Shown piece after piece: positions 45,398-54,491 of a stretch of 64,000 bases of DNA (positions are counted from its first letter, which is position 1; the number at the start of each line of letters is the position of its first letter). The notes under the pieces are model-generated. The model saw nothing but the letters and a program-made list of their open reading frames with translations, was not told the DNA's origin and made no database searches. Origin of the DNA: Alistipes sp. (lineage in GTDB: Bacteria; Bacteroidota; Bacteroidia; Bacteroidales; Rikenellaceae); contig JAITWI010000055.1 in the NCBI GenBank assembly GCA_031285345.1, positions 62,001 through 126,000 on the forward strand, read 5' to 3'. The position numbers and the translations under genes are program-made.

Positions 45398-46369
45398 ATG
45401 AAAAACTTCAAAACATATTTGGCCGCCGCAGCCATGTTGACGGCCGCGGCATTGACGGTCGATAAGGCGTCGGCACAAGCGGCTCAAGGCTCCGACGACG
45501 CCTCGACGATAGCGATAATGGCCGTCGCCCCCACCGAAGCCGACGGACTTCCCGCAGGAGCTGGACAGGCGCTCAAAAACAAGATGGATCAGATCGCCTC
45601 GGCCACCGGTCTGGGTTCGATGAGCGACTACGCCCAATTCTGCATGGTGGTGGCGGTAGACACCGAATCGAAGGATGTGCTCGCCGGTTCTCCTCCCAAG
45701 ATCGCCCAAACGCTCAACTTCAACTTTCGCATCATCGACCGCTTCGACGGCAAGGTGTTCTCCTCGACCAGCGTCAGGGCAAAGGCGGTGGGCGACAATG
45801 AGACCCGCTCCTACGTGCAGGCCATCCGCCAACTCAACGCCCGCTCGTCGGAGCTGGCCTCGTTCGTGGATGCCGGTCGGCAGAAGATAATCGAGTACTA
45901 CAACGCCAACTGCGACCGCATCATCGCCAAGTCGCGCTCGCTCGCCACGCAGGAGCAGTACGGAGAGGCGCTGTTTCTGTTGACGCAAATCCCCGACGTG
46001 TGCGAGGAGTGCTACATGAAGTCGATGGCGGCCGCCGGGGAGATTTTTCAGGCCTACATGGACAAGATGTGCAGCGTGAACCTTGCCAAGGCGCGCTCGA
46101 TATGGTCGGCCACCCAAACCTCCGAAGGCGGTCTGGCGGCGGGAGTGTTCCTGGCCGAGATATATCCCGACGCGGCGTGCTATCCCGAGGCCGAGCAGCT
46201 ATATAAGGAGATCACGGCGCGCATAGGCAAGAACCTCGACTTCGAGATGAAAAAGTGGGACGATCTGGTGTCGCTCGAATCGCAACGCATCGAGGCCGTC
46301 CGCGCAATAGGCGTCACCTGGGGCGAGAATCAGCAGCCGGTGAACTACTCCGCCACGATTGTGGAGTAG
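45398..46369 (+). CDS. Exported protein with helical repeat C-terminus (cluster gene 5)
   Basis: 323 residues, signal peptide MKNFKTYLAAAAMLTAAALTVDKASAQ. An N-terminal alpha/beta part (TIAIMAVAPTEADGL ... FCMVVAVDTESKDVLAG ... FNFRIIDRFDGKVFSS) is followed by helical, TPR-like sequence (YGEALFLLTQIPDVCEECYMKSMAAAGEIFQAYMDK). One CxxC pair (CEEC) is present. No recognised enzyme motif. It is tightly spaced after gene 4 and probably on the same transcript. Confidence 0.7.
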   Translation: MKNFKTYLAAAAMLTAAALTVDKASAQAAQGSDDASTIAIMAVAPTEADGLPAGAGQALKNKMDQIASATGLGSMSDYAQFCMVVAVDTESKDVLAGSPPKIAQTLNFNFRIIDRFDGKVFSSTSVRAKAVGDNETRSYVQAIRQLNARSSELASFVDAGRQKIIEYYNANCDRIIAKSRSLATQEQYGEALFLLTQIPDVCEECYMKSMAAAGEIFQAYMDKMCSVNLAKARSIWSATQTSEGGLAAGVFLAEIYPDAACYPEAEQLYKEITARIGKNLDFEMKKWDDLVSLESQRIEAVRAIGVTWGENQQPVNYSATIVE

Positions 46370-46411
46370 GTTGAATTTTTAGATACTGCAATCGAAAAAA
46401 CAGAAAAACAG

Positions 46412-47809
46412 ATGAAGAAACTTTGTTGCGCCATATTGGCGGTGGCGGCTGCCGTTGTCGTCATGCCCGCCATGGCTCAGGAGCCCGAAAACATCGAGGC
46501 TCCCGAGGCTGTCGAAGCCACCGAAACCCCCGAAACGGTCGAGGCGGCAGAAACTCCCGAGGACAACACGATCTCCAGGTATCGCCGTTCGTCGCTCTAC
46601 ACCATGCTCATCGCCCACCCCGATCAGGAGTTCGGCGGCGAGATAGGCGAGGTGTTCCTTGCGATGCCCACTCCCGACAAGTTCGACGACCACTCGATAG
46701 GCGCGGAGTATAAAACCATCACCTCGACTACCGGCAGCAAGAGGAAAAAAAGGGGGTCGGACGCCAACTTCCCCGACATCGAGAACCACCTCGCCTCGGG
46801 CAGGGTGCCCGCCCGCATGGTCGCCCGCTGGTTCAATCGCCATCCCGAGACCGGAGCGTTCGACATGACGCTGATTCAGGAGCGCGGTAACTACGACGCG
46901 ACGCTGGCCGACGTGGCTCTGGCCGATATGGGCGCCAGGGGTCGAGCCGTGCTTGCAGACGCGGGTGAAGAGCTCATCGGCAAGACCTTCCTCATGGTCA
47001 ACGACATCACCTATTACGACAAGAGCAAGGCGACCAAAGCCGCGGGTACCGGTCTGCGTGTCCTGGGCGTTTTGGGGGCGTTGGCCACGGGAGATAGCAG
47101 CTATATAGACCTTGGAGAGACGGCCGGCGGCATTACCGAGGCGTTCGGCGGGTTCTCGGTGCGCATCACCTCCTACCTCTATCGCCTCGACTGGAGCGAA
47201 GAGGTGGCGGCGACCTTCTATCAGGATCTATGGACGGACTCCTCGAACCTCGATGCGGCGCGTGTGGCGGCGTTCGACACGAGTGACCTGTTTCGCCTCA
47301 CATACATCGGATCGCACAGCGCCAACGCCGGCAACGTGACGGTGGAGGGCTTTCAGGAGCAGACCGACGCCGCGCTCATCAGCAAGGTGTGCGTCCGTGC
47401 CCTCGACCGCTCTATCGTCGAGTTGCAGCGCACTTACGACGAATTCAAGGTCAACACCCCCATCCACGCGATCGACCAGAGCGGCGACGTGATGGTGCAG
47501 ATCGGCCTCAAGGAAGGCATCAACGAGCGCTCGCAGTTCGAGGTGCTGGAGCAGATTGAAAACGAGGAGGGCCGTACCGAATATCGCCGTGTGGGTGTGA
47601 TCGCCCCCGTCAAGGGCCAGATTTGGGACAACCGCTACATGGCAGCCGAGGAGGCCGCCGAAATGGAGGCTCAGGGTGTCGAGAATACCGACGAGGAGGC
47701 CAAGGAGGGTAACGTTAACCTCTCCGCCACCCGTTTCCGCAAGGTGAGCGGCCGCGACTTCTACCCCGGGCTTTTGGTGCGCGAAATGACCATCAGGGCG
47801 CAGAAGTAA
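46412..47809 (+). CDS. Large exported protein of unknown function (cluster gene 6)
   Basis: 465 residues, signal peptide MKKLCCAILAVAAAVVVMPAMAQ. It then has a Glu/Pro/Thr repeat (EAPEAVEATETPETVEAAETPED), a central alpha/beta region, and a C-terminal ~120-residue domain with IDQSGDVMVQIGLKEGINERSQFEVLEQI...YRRVGVIAPVKGQIWDN. The last region resembles the small beta domain at the end of FlgT/CsgG-type proteins (xGxxxGVxxGxxFxV). Last gene of the cluster, followed by a strong terminator. Function unknown. Confidence 0.7.
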   Translation: MKKLCCAILAVAAAVVVMPAMAQEPENIEAPEAVEATETPETVEAAETPEDNTISRYRRSSLYTMLIAHPDQEFGGEIGEVFLAMPTPDKFDDHSIGAEYKTITSTTGSKRKKRGSDANFPDIENHLASGRVPARMVARWFNRHPETGAFDMTLIQERGNYDATLADVALADMGARGRAVLADAGEELIGKTFLMVNDITYYDKSKATKAAGTGLRVLGVLGALATGDSSYIDLGETAGGITEAFGGFSVRITSYLYRLDWSEEVAATFYQDLWTDSSNLDAARVAAFDTSDLFRLTYIGSHSANAGNVTVEGFQEQTDAALISKVCVRALDRSIVELQRTYDEFKVNTPIHAIDQSGDVMVQIGLKEGINERSQFEVLEQIENEEGRTEYRRVGVIAPVKGQIWDNRYMAAEEAAEMEAQGVENTDEEAKEGNVNLSATRFRKVSGRDFYPGLLVREMTIRAQK

Positions 47810-47830
47810 CCGGAGGATGTCGGTTTAGTA

Positions 47831-47867
47831 AAAGAGAGGTGCCGATTTGCGCGCCTCTCTTTTTTTG
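47831..47867 (+). terminator. Terminator of the exported-protein cluster
   Basis: AAAGAGAGGTGC pairs with GCGCCTCTCTTT (one T-G pair) around a short loop and is followed by a seven-T run, a textbook intrinsic terminator. Confidence 0.9.
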
Positions 47868-47879
47868 CGTGAAAAAGAT

Positions 47880-47887
47880 TATCTTTG
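47880..47887 (+). promoter_or_regulatory. Predicted -7 box for the DoxX-like gene (possibly leaderless)
   Basis: TATCTTTG lies only five bases before the ATG at 47893. With the usual distance from the -7 box to the start point, transcription would begin within a few bases of the start codon. The -33 position would fall in the preceding terminator and is weak. Confidence 0.45.
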
Positions 47888-47892
47888 CCTCA

Positions 47893-49011
47893 ATGAACGG
47901 ACAGACAAAAAACATAATAGCCGCCCTTTGTCGTGTGGCGCTCGGGCTGACGTTCGTCTTTTCGGGATTTGTCAAGACCATCGACCCGTGGGGCACGGCG
48001 TTCAAAATAGGCGAGTATCTGAGCGTGTACGGCGCGGTTTGGGTTCCGGATTGGTTGCGAATTTCGCTGGCTGTCGCGTTTTGCGCCGCCGAACTCGCAC
48101 TGGGGCTGTTGCTCGTTTTTCGTGTGGTGCCGCGGATGATTTCGTTGGCGGCTTTTTGGGTGATGAGCGTTTTTCTGGTGGTGACGTTGTTGTCGGCCAC
48201 GGTGTTGCCGGTGGAGGATTGCGGCTGTTTCGGCGACGCGCTCCATCTGTCGGCATGGGGCTCGTTCGGCAAAAACGTGGTGCTGTGGGCGCTGGCTGTG
48301 GTGGTTTGGCTTTCGACGAGGCGGTTGGGCTGGTTGGCTTTCCCGAAGCGGCATTGGATTTTTGCGGCCGTTTTTGCGGGCCTCTCGGGCGGACTGGGGC
48401 TGTGGTGCTATACGCATCTGCCGCTCGTCGACTTTTTGCCCTACAAAGAGGGGGTGAACCTGCGCGAGGCGGTGTTGGGCCTTCGGGACGAAGCGCGGGA
48501 CGACAGAATGATATACCGCGACCTTACGGACGGCTCGACGAGGGAATTCGCCGTCAGTGACACCACCTGGTGGGACTCGTCGCGCTGGGAGTTTGTCGAG
48601 ATGGCGCCCTCATCCGGGGATGCTCCGGACGGCGATGTTTCGCTGCGGGAGTTCGCGGTGTTCAACGCCGCGGGAGACGCCACGAGAGAGATATTGGAGC
48701 ACCCGGGCAGGGTCTACATGCTCTGTGCGGTGCGGCTCGAACAGGTCGGGGAGCGTTGCGGCGAAAGATTTGCGGAGGTTGTCGAACGTGCCGCCGCCGA
48801 ACGAGACGCGCGGGTGATTTTGATCACCTCGTCGCCCATTTCGGATGGTGAAACGGCAACGTTCGGAGCTGCTGAGAGCGACGATGCCGCCCCGGTGGAG
48901 GTGTACAACGTTGACGCGACGACCATGATGACCATGCTTCGCGCCCGAACGGGGATGGTGGTGTTGGAGGACGGAATGATAATTGATAAAAAGAGTTGCA
49001 GGGATATATGA
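47893..49011 (+). CDS. DoxX/MauE-family membrane protein with a C-terminal extracytoplasmic domain
   Basis: 372 residues. I use the ATG at 47893 (MNGQTKNIIAALCRVALG); the tool's earlier start crosses the terminator. Four or five helices in the first ~190 residues carry the DoxX-like opening ALGLTFVFSGFVKTIDPWGTAFKI and a cysteine pair in VEDCGCFGD, as in MauE-type proteins linked to disulfide chemistry. A ~180-residue soluble part follows with paired cysteines (MLCAVRLEQ...GERCGERF) and a final KKSCRDI. Likely role in redox or thiol handling at the membrane, inferred from the family. Coupled to the DUF4834 gene by an ATGA overlap. Confidence 0.88.
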   Translation: MNGQTKNIIAALCRVALGLTFVFSGFVKTIDPWGTAFKIGEYLSVYGAVWVPDWLRISLAVAFCAAELALGLLLVFRVVPRMISLAAFWVMSVFLVVTLLSATVLPVEDCGCFGDALHLSAWGSFGKNVVLWALAVVVWLSTRRLGWLAFPKRHWIFAAVFAGLSGGLGLWCYTHLPLVDFLPYKEGVNLREAVLGLRDEARDDRMIYRDLTDGSTREFAVSDTTWWDSSRWEFVEMAPSSGDAPDGDVSLREFAVFNAAGDATREILEHPGRVYMLCAVRLEQVGERCGERFAEVVERAAAERDARVILITSSPISDGETATFGAAESDDAAPVEVYNVDATTMMTMLRARTGMVVLEDGMIIDKKSCRDI

Positions 49012-49313
49012 TCAAGTTTTTTACGGTATTGGTTTTTATAATCGCCGGTTTTTGGCTGTTCGGGGTGATTGTGCGGGCGCTTTTTACTCGTTGGTTGCGC
49101 CGTCGGGCGGAGGAGTTCGACCGAGCCGCCGCCGAGGCTCAAAAAGAGGCTCGGCGGCGCGGCCGCCGCGAGGGAGACGTCACAGTGGAGACCACATCCG
49201 ATGCCGCCACCGACAAAAAAGTGAGCCGCGGGGTGGGGGAGTATGTCGAGTTTGAAGAACTAAGCGTCGAAGACGCGATCTCATCGACCGAACGCCGACC
49301 GTCGGAGTTGTAA
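49008..49313 (+). CDS. DUF4834-type small membrane protein with a repeat-derived C-terminus
   Basis: 101 residues from the ATG at 49008 (MIKFFTVLVFIIAGFWLFGV): one N-terminal helix, a basic coiled stretch (RRRAEEFDRAAAEAQKEARRRGRR) and GEYVEFEEL, the usual end of this family. After that, the last residues ([14 protein letters not shown]) and the TAA stop are encoded by repeat family B (49273-49341). The original C-terminus was probably altered by insertion of the repeat. Confidence 0.8.
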   Translation: MIKFFTVLVFIIAGFWLFGVIVRALFTRWLRRRAEEFDRAAAEAQKEARRRGRREGDVTVETTSDAATDKKVSRGVGEYVEFEELSVEDAISSTERRPSEL

Positions 49314-49341
49314 GGCTCCGGTGTAGGCATCTTGTGAGGTA
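49273..49341 (+). repeat. Short palindromic repeat, family B, copy at the end of the DUF4834 gene
   Basis: GCGATCTCATCGACCGAACG, CCGACCGTCGGAGTTGTAAG, GCTCCGGTGTAGGCATCTTG, TGAGGTAG. The inner hairpin is CGGAG-TTGTAAGG-CTCCG. It overlaps the last ~41 bases of the CDS and supplies its stop codon. Confidence 0.75.
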
Positions 49342-49424
49342 GCTAAGATCTTCCGAAACCTCCTCCGACGTTTAACGCTTTTTCAAAGCTCGGGTCTTTC
49401 CCGCATAAACGAAAAGATAAAAGC

Positions 49425-50171
49425 ATGTTAAAAAAATTCTTCGGCGAGATAGGCCGCTATTTCTTGTTGATGGGGAAGGTGTTTTCCCGTCCGGAGAAGA
49501 TGCGCATATACCGCCGGCGGGTGATGGTCGAGATGGAGGCGATAGGCTTAGGGTCGATTGTCATCACGGCGATAATATCGGTGTTCATCGGCGCTGTGGT
49601 GACGTTGCAGATGGCCATCAACCTCGACGAAGGGTTTATTCCGCAGTCGCTAATCGGTTTCGCCACGCGCGAGACGATGATTCTGGAGTTTTCGTCGACT
49701 GTGGTGGCGCTCATTTTGGCGGGCAAAGTCGGGTCGAGCATTGCGTCTGAAATAGGCACCATGCGCATCACCGAGCAGATCGACGCGCTGGAACTTATGG
49801 GTGTCAATTCGGCGAGCTACCTGATACTGCCGAAGATCGTGGCGGGGGTGTTCTTCTTTCCGTTTTTGTGTATAATGAGCATTCTGATCGGCACGGCGGG
49901 GGGGTATATGATCTCGGCGGTGACGGGAGTGGTGATGCCGGGCGACTTTTTGGAGGGGCTGCACCTCGACTTCAACACCTGGTCGATCACCTACACGCTC
50001 ATCAAGATGGCCGTTTTCGCGTTCATCATCACCTCCGTGTCGTCGTTCTATGGTTATTGGGCACGCGGCAACTCGCTGGAGGTTGCCCGTTCGAGCACCC
50101 GGGCGGTTGTGGCCAGCTCGATCACGGTGTTGGTATTTAACCTCATTCTCACTCAGTGGTTGTTGATATGA
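49425..50171 (+). CDS. mlaE: MlaE-family ABC transporter permease
   Basis: Inner-membrane permease of the Mla-type phospholipid transport system, which maintains outer-membrane lipid asymmetry. 248 residues with five or six helices; the family core is clear: GLGSIVITAIISVFIGAVVTLQMA, VALILAGKVGSSIASEIGTMRITEQIDALELMGVNS and PKIVAGVFFFPFLC. Its stop overlaps the mlaF start (ATGA). The substrate-binding MCE protein (mlaD) normally follows mlaF but is not found here. Confidence 0.94.
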   Translation: MLKKFFGEIGRYFLLMGKVFSRPEKMRIYRRRVMVEMEAIGLGSIVITAIISVFIGAVVTLQMAINLDEGFIPQSLIGFATRETMILEFSSTVVALILAGKVGSSIASEIGTMRITEQIDALELMGVNSASYLILPKIVAGVFFFPFLCIMSILIGTAGGYMISAVTGVVMPGDFLEGLHLDFNTWSITYTLIKMAVFAFIITSVSSFYGYWARGNSLEVARSSTRAVVASSITVLVFNLILTQWLLI

Positions 50172-50920
50172 TCCGGGCGGAAAATATAGTCAAGAGTTTC
50201 GATGGTCGGCGGGTGCTGGACGACGTGTCGGTGACATTCGAGCAGGGCAAAACCAACCTCATCATCGGCCGCAGCGGCTCGGGCAAAACGGTGCTGATGA
50301 AGTGCCTGGTGGGCCTCATGCCGACCGACGGGGGCGAGGTGTGGTATGGCGACACCTGCTTCTCGCGGCTCGACTTTCGGCAGGTGAAGGCCGTGAGGCA
50401 GGAGATGGGGATGATTTTTCAGGGTGGGGCGCTGTTAGACAGCTCGACGGTGGAGGAGAACGTACGCCTGCCGCTCGACCTGTTCACCGACCGAAGCGAG
50501 GCCGACAAGCGCGACAGAGTTGATTTTTGCCTCGAAAGGGTGGCGCTCACCGATGCCAACCGCCTCTACCCGTCGGAACTCAGCGGCGGGATGATAAAGC
50601 GCGTGGCCATCGCCCGCGCCATCGTGATGAACCCGCGATTTTTGTTCTGCGACGAGCCCAACTCGGGGCTAGACCCGATTACGAGCGGCGTTATCGACCG
50701 CCTGATAGCCGAGATCACCCGCGAATATGACATCACCACCGTCATCAACACCCACGACATGAACTCGGTGCTGGAGATCGGCGATAAGGTGGTGTTCCTG
50801 CACGAGGGGCGCAAGTGGTGGGAGGGGTCGCGCCACGACATCATGACCGCCGACAACCCCGAACTGGGCGACTTCGTGTTCGCATCCCCCATGGCCCGCC
50901 GAACCAGACAACCGAAATAG
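50168..50920 (+). CDS. mlaF: MlaF-type ABC transporter ATP-binding protein
   Basis: ATPase of the Mla lipid transporter. Start at the ATG 50168, which overlaps mlaE. Walker A GRSGSGKTV, Q-loop MIFQGGALLDSSTVEENVRLPL (the GALxDxxTVxENV stretch is typical of MlaF), signature LSGGMIKRVAIARA, Walker B FLFCDEPNSGLDP and H-loop NTHDMNSV. 250 residues. The next gene is on the opposite strand, so an MCE protein must be encoded elsewhere. Confidence 0.95.
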   Translation: MIRAENIVKSFDGRRVLDDVSVTFEQGKTNLIIGRSGSGKTVLMKCLVGLMPTDGGEVWYGDTCFSRLDFRQVKAVRQEMGMIFQGGALLDSSTVEENVRLPLDLFTDRSEADKRDRVDFCLERVALTDANRLYPSELSGGMIKRVAIARAIVMNPRFLFCDEPNSGLDPITSGVIDRLIAEITREYDITTVINTHDMNSVLEIGDKVVFLHEGRKWWEGSRHDIMTADNPELGDFVFASPMARRTRQPK

Positions 50921-50954
50921 CATCGAGCTCGAAGCGGATATGCGGACTAAACAG

Positions 50955-50990
50955 AAGCCCCGACCACGCGCGGCCGGGGCTTGTTGTTCT
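50955..50990 (+). terminator. Terminator after mlaF
   Basis: AAGCCCCG and CGGGGCTT pair, extended by CC/GG, with a TTGTTGTTCT tail. It can also serve the convergent 51004-51579 gene through the A-rich side. Confidence 0.7.
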
Positions 50991-51003
50991 CAAAAAACGG
51001 AAA

Positions 51004-51579
51004 CTATTTCTTTGTGTTCTGAGCGATGTTGACCAGCGCGCGGATCTGCTCCGACAGGAAGCGCGAGAACAGCACGATCAAAAATCCGATAACCGGCATC
51101 ATAAACACCGTCGCCCAGCTGCCTCCTGCCAATCCCGGCACCGACGAGAGCAAAGAGCCCCCCTGCGATCCGGCGAAGATGAGCATGATCAGCAGAACCA
51201 GGAACATCACGCCACCCACGATCACGCCGCCGCTCTCGCCGCTGGTGCGCAGAAAATGGACGAAAACGGGGGTTACGGGGTATTCGTCGCCCGAGGGAGC
51301 CAGGTCGCGAAGTTGGTCGGCGCGAGTCCACCAGATGACCGCCACGACGAGAAAACCCGCCAGCATGACCAGCCACGCCAGCACGATGCCGATGATCATG
51401 CCCGCCTCGGCGAACTTGAACACGCCCGAGTCGATGATGCCATAGAGCGCCAGGAACGGAACGAGCGCGCTGGCCACCGCGATCACCAGATAGAGGATGC
51501 GGAACGGAGCGCGGAAAAAGTTGCCGTTGTCGATGTAGTCCAACAGCGGCCTGACGAAGGATTGAGGTTTGTTTGTCAT
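51004..51579 (-). CDS. Membrane protein of unknown function
   Basis: 191 residues with about four transmembrane helices (around residues 24-46, 57-84, 117-136 and 152-172) and a short soluble N-terminus containing FVRPLLDYIDNGNFFRAPFRILY. A central Gly/Ser-rich loop (AGSQGGSLLSSVPGLAGGSW) separates the last two helices. I do not recognise the family with certainty. It is monocistronic, convergent with mlaF. Confidence 0.75.
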   Translation of the reverse strand: MTNKPQSFVRPLLDYIDNGNFFRAPFRILYLVIAVASALVPFLALYGIIDSGVFKFAEAGMIIGIVLAWLVMLAGFLVVAVIWWTRADQLRDLAPSGDEYPVTPVFVHFLRTSGESGGVIVGGVMFLVLLIMLIFAGSQGGSLLSSVPGLAGGSWATVFMMPVIGFLIVLFSRFLSEQIRALVNIAQNTKK

Positions 51580-51715
51580 AACAATATTAAGTTAAAGGGT
51601 TTGATGGTCGGTCGACGAGCGTTCTTGTGAGCAGCGATTTTTTCAGCTATAAAGATACGGCATAATGTTTGGAAAAACAAACAGTGTGAATTATTAAAAT
51701 ATTTTAATAAGCCGC

Positions 51716-51746
51716 TTGCACGATAATCGTAAGTTTTGTATCTTTG
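51716..51746 (+). promoter_or_regulatory. gapA: gapA promoter
   Basis: TTG (51716-51718) and TATCTTTG (51739-51746), 20 bases apart, a strong Bacteroidota-type promoter. The leader to the ATG at 51833 is about 80 nt and contains TTCGA...TCGAA and ACTC...GAGT pairings. The rest of the gap 51580-51832 is AT-rich with nothing else that I can identify. Confidence 0.75.
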
Positions 51747-51805
51747 CACGGTGAAAGTGGGGGCGAGAGGATTCGAACAGCTCCTGCGGCCACTCGAACA
51801 TATGA

Positions 51806-52840
<1,035 letters not shown>

Positions 52841-52860
52841 CAAGAGCCCATCTAAGCAAA

Positions 52861-52897
52861 AAATGCCGACCTCTTTTCCGAGGTCGGCATTTTTTTG
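52861..52897. terminator. Terminator between gapA and der
   Basis: ATGCCGACCTC-TTTTCC-GAGGTCGGCAT is a perfect 11-bp stem followed by a seven-T run on the plus strand, with A's on the other side. It serves both convergent genes. Confidence 0.92.
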
Positions 52898-52915
52898 CTT
52901 GACGCGCGCGACAGT

Positions 52916-54220
52916 CTATTTCTGCCTAAAGAATATCTGCAACGGCACGCCCGAAAAGTCCCACTGGGCGCGGAGCTTGTTCTCCAAGAAGCGACGGTAG
53001 GGCTCCTTGATGTACTGCGGCAGGTTGACGAAAAACGCGAAAGTGGGGGTGGGCGAGGCCAGCTGGGTGGCGTATTTTATGCGGATGTACTTGCCCTTGA
53101 TCGACGGCGGCGGGGTATCCTCAATGATGGGCAGGATGTAGTCGTTGAGCGCCGACGTGGCCACTTTTCGCACGCGGTTGTCGTACACCTTCATCGCCTC
53201 CTGCAACACCTCCATGATGCGCTGTTTATTCATCACAGAGGTGAAGATGATGGGCACGTCGCTCCACGGGGCGATCTTCTTTTCGAGAAACTCGCGCCAC
53301 TCCTTCATCGTGTTGTTCGACTTTTCGATCAGGTCCCACTTGTTGACCACGATCACGCACCCCTTTTTGTTGCGCTCCACGAGGCGGAAGATGTTCATAT
53401 CCTGCGCTTCGATTCCCTGCTCGGCGTCCAACATCAACACGCACACGTCCGAAGCTTCGATGGCGCGGATGGAGCGCATCACCGAGTAGAACTCAAGGTC
53501 GTCCATCGTCTTGCCCTTTTTGCGCATACCGGCGGTGTCGACCAGATAGAAATCCATCCCGAACTTGTTGTAGCGGGTGTAGATCGAGTCGCGCGTGGTG
53601 CCGGCGGTGGGGTTCACGATGTTGCGCTCCTGACCCAGCAGGGCGTTGGTGAGCGACGATTTGCCCACGTTGGGGCGGCCGACTATGGTTATGCGCGGCA
53701 GATCGTCCAACTCGTCGGCCTTGGCGTCCTCGGGCAGCGCCTTCAGCACCTCGTCCAACAGGTCGCCCGTGCCGCTGCCCGACATGGAGCAGACGGGGAA
53801 CGGATCGCCCAGACCGAACGCGTAGAACTCGTGGGTGGCGTAGAGCTGGTCGTTGTTGTCCACCTTGTTGACCACCAGCAGCACCTTTTTGCCCGACTTG
53901 CGGAGCTGAGCCGCCACCGCCTCGTCGAGGTCGGTGATGCCGGTGCCCACCTCCACCATGAACAGTATCACGTCGGCCTCGTCGATGGCCAGCACCACTT
54001 GCTTACGGATGTCGTCCTCGAACACGTCGTCGCTTCCGACCGACCATCCGCCGGTGTCGATCACCGAAAATTCGCGCCCGTTCCAATCGGTCTTGCCGTA
54101 GTGGCGATCGCGGGTTGTGCCTGCGGTGGCGTCGACTATGGCCGCCCTGCCACCCACAAGGCGGTTGAACAGCGTACTTTTGCCCACGTTGGGGCGGCCT
54201 ACTATTGCGACTAAACTCAT
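52916..54220 (-). CDS. der: Ribosome assembly GTPase Der (EngA)
   Basis: Essential GTPase for 50S subunit assembly with two consecutive G domains. 434 residues. First domain: [21 protein letters not shown]. Second domain: [29 protein letters not shown]-like C-terminal domain follows ([29 protein letters not shown]). All nucleotide-binding motifs are intact. It has a predicted promoter at 54242-54249. Confidence 0.97.
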   Translation of the reverse strand: MSLVAIVGRPNVGKSTLFNRLVGGRAAIVDATAGTTRDRHYGKTDWNGREFSVIDTGGWSVGSDDVFEDDIRKQVVLAIDEADVILFMVEVGTGITDLDEAVAAQLRKSGKKVLLVVNKVDNNDQLYATHEFYAFGLGDPFPVCSMSGSGTGDLLDEVLKALPEDAKADELDDLPRITIVGRPNVGKSSLTNALLGQERNIVNPTAGTTRDSIYTRYNKFGMDFYLVDTAGMRKKGKTMDDLEFYSVMRSIRAIEASDVCVLMLDAEQGIEAQDMNIFRLVERNKKGCVIVVNKWDLIEKSNNTMKEWREFLEKKIAPWSDVPIIFTSVMNKQRIMEVLQEAMKVYDNRVRKVATSALNDYILPIIEDTPPPSIKGKYIRIKYATQLASPTPTFAFFVNLPQYIKEPYRRFLENKLRAQWDFSGVPLQIFFRQK

Positions 54221-54241
54221 AATTTGCTATTATTTAGGGCG

Positions 54242-54249
54242 CAAAGGTA
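54242..54249 (-). promoter_or_regulatory. der: Predicted -7 box for der
   Basis: TACCTTTG on the minus strand, 21 bases before the der start codon. The -33 position is TTCG-like (near CGGTTCGTC), a partial match. Confidence 0.55.
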
Positions 54250-54261
54250 GTGAATTTTTGA

Positions 54262-54378
54262 CGAACCGAGTGCAATCGTGCTTGCACGAATTGCCGAGGG
54301 CGTAGGTTTTTTCGCCGGGAGCGATTAGCGAGCGGCGGAAAACCGAGCTGAAAGCACATCGCTATCCGGCGATGTGGC
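54262..54378. repeat. Hairpin-rich intergenic segment between der and the DPP-IV gene
   Basis: Three paired regions in about 115 bases: CAATCGTGC/GCACGAATTG, GGTTTTTTCGCCG/CGGCGGAAAACC, and CACATCGC/GCGATGTG (54355-54362, 54369-54376). The block GTTTTTTCGCC followed by GGAGCGA also occurs in the MITE-like element at 42868-43029 (opposite strand), so this may be a relic or relative of it. The remaining gap up to 54491 shows no gene or clear signal. Confidence 0.5.
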
Positions 54379-54491
54379 CATAAACGGTGAGGATAAAAAT
54401 GCGCGAAGAGAAAGGTGAGAGCAATCGAAAATTTATTTTCGGATTGCCGAACCGCCTCCTACCTTGGACAAGTGAAACGCAGTCAACGGTA

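Noticed and set aside
53145-53489. Plus-strand ORFs opposite der, DPP-IV and nadC (several)
   Set aside because: All lie antisense to genes with intact conserved motifs and show no independent features.
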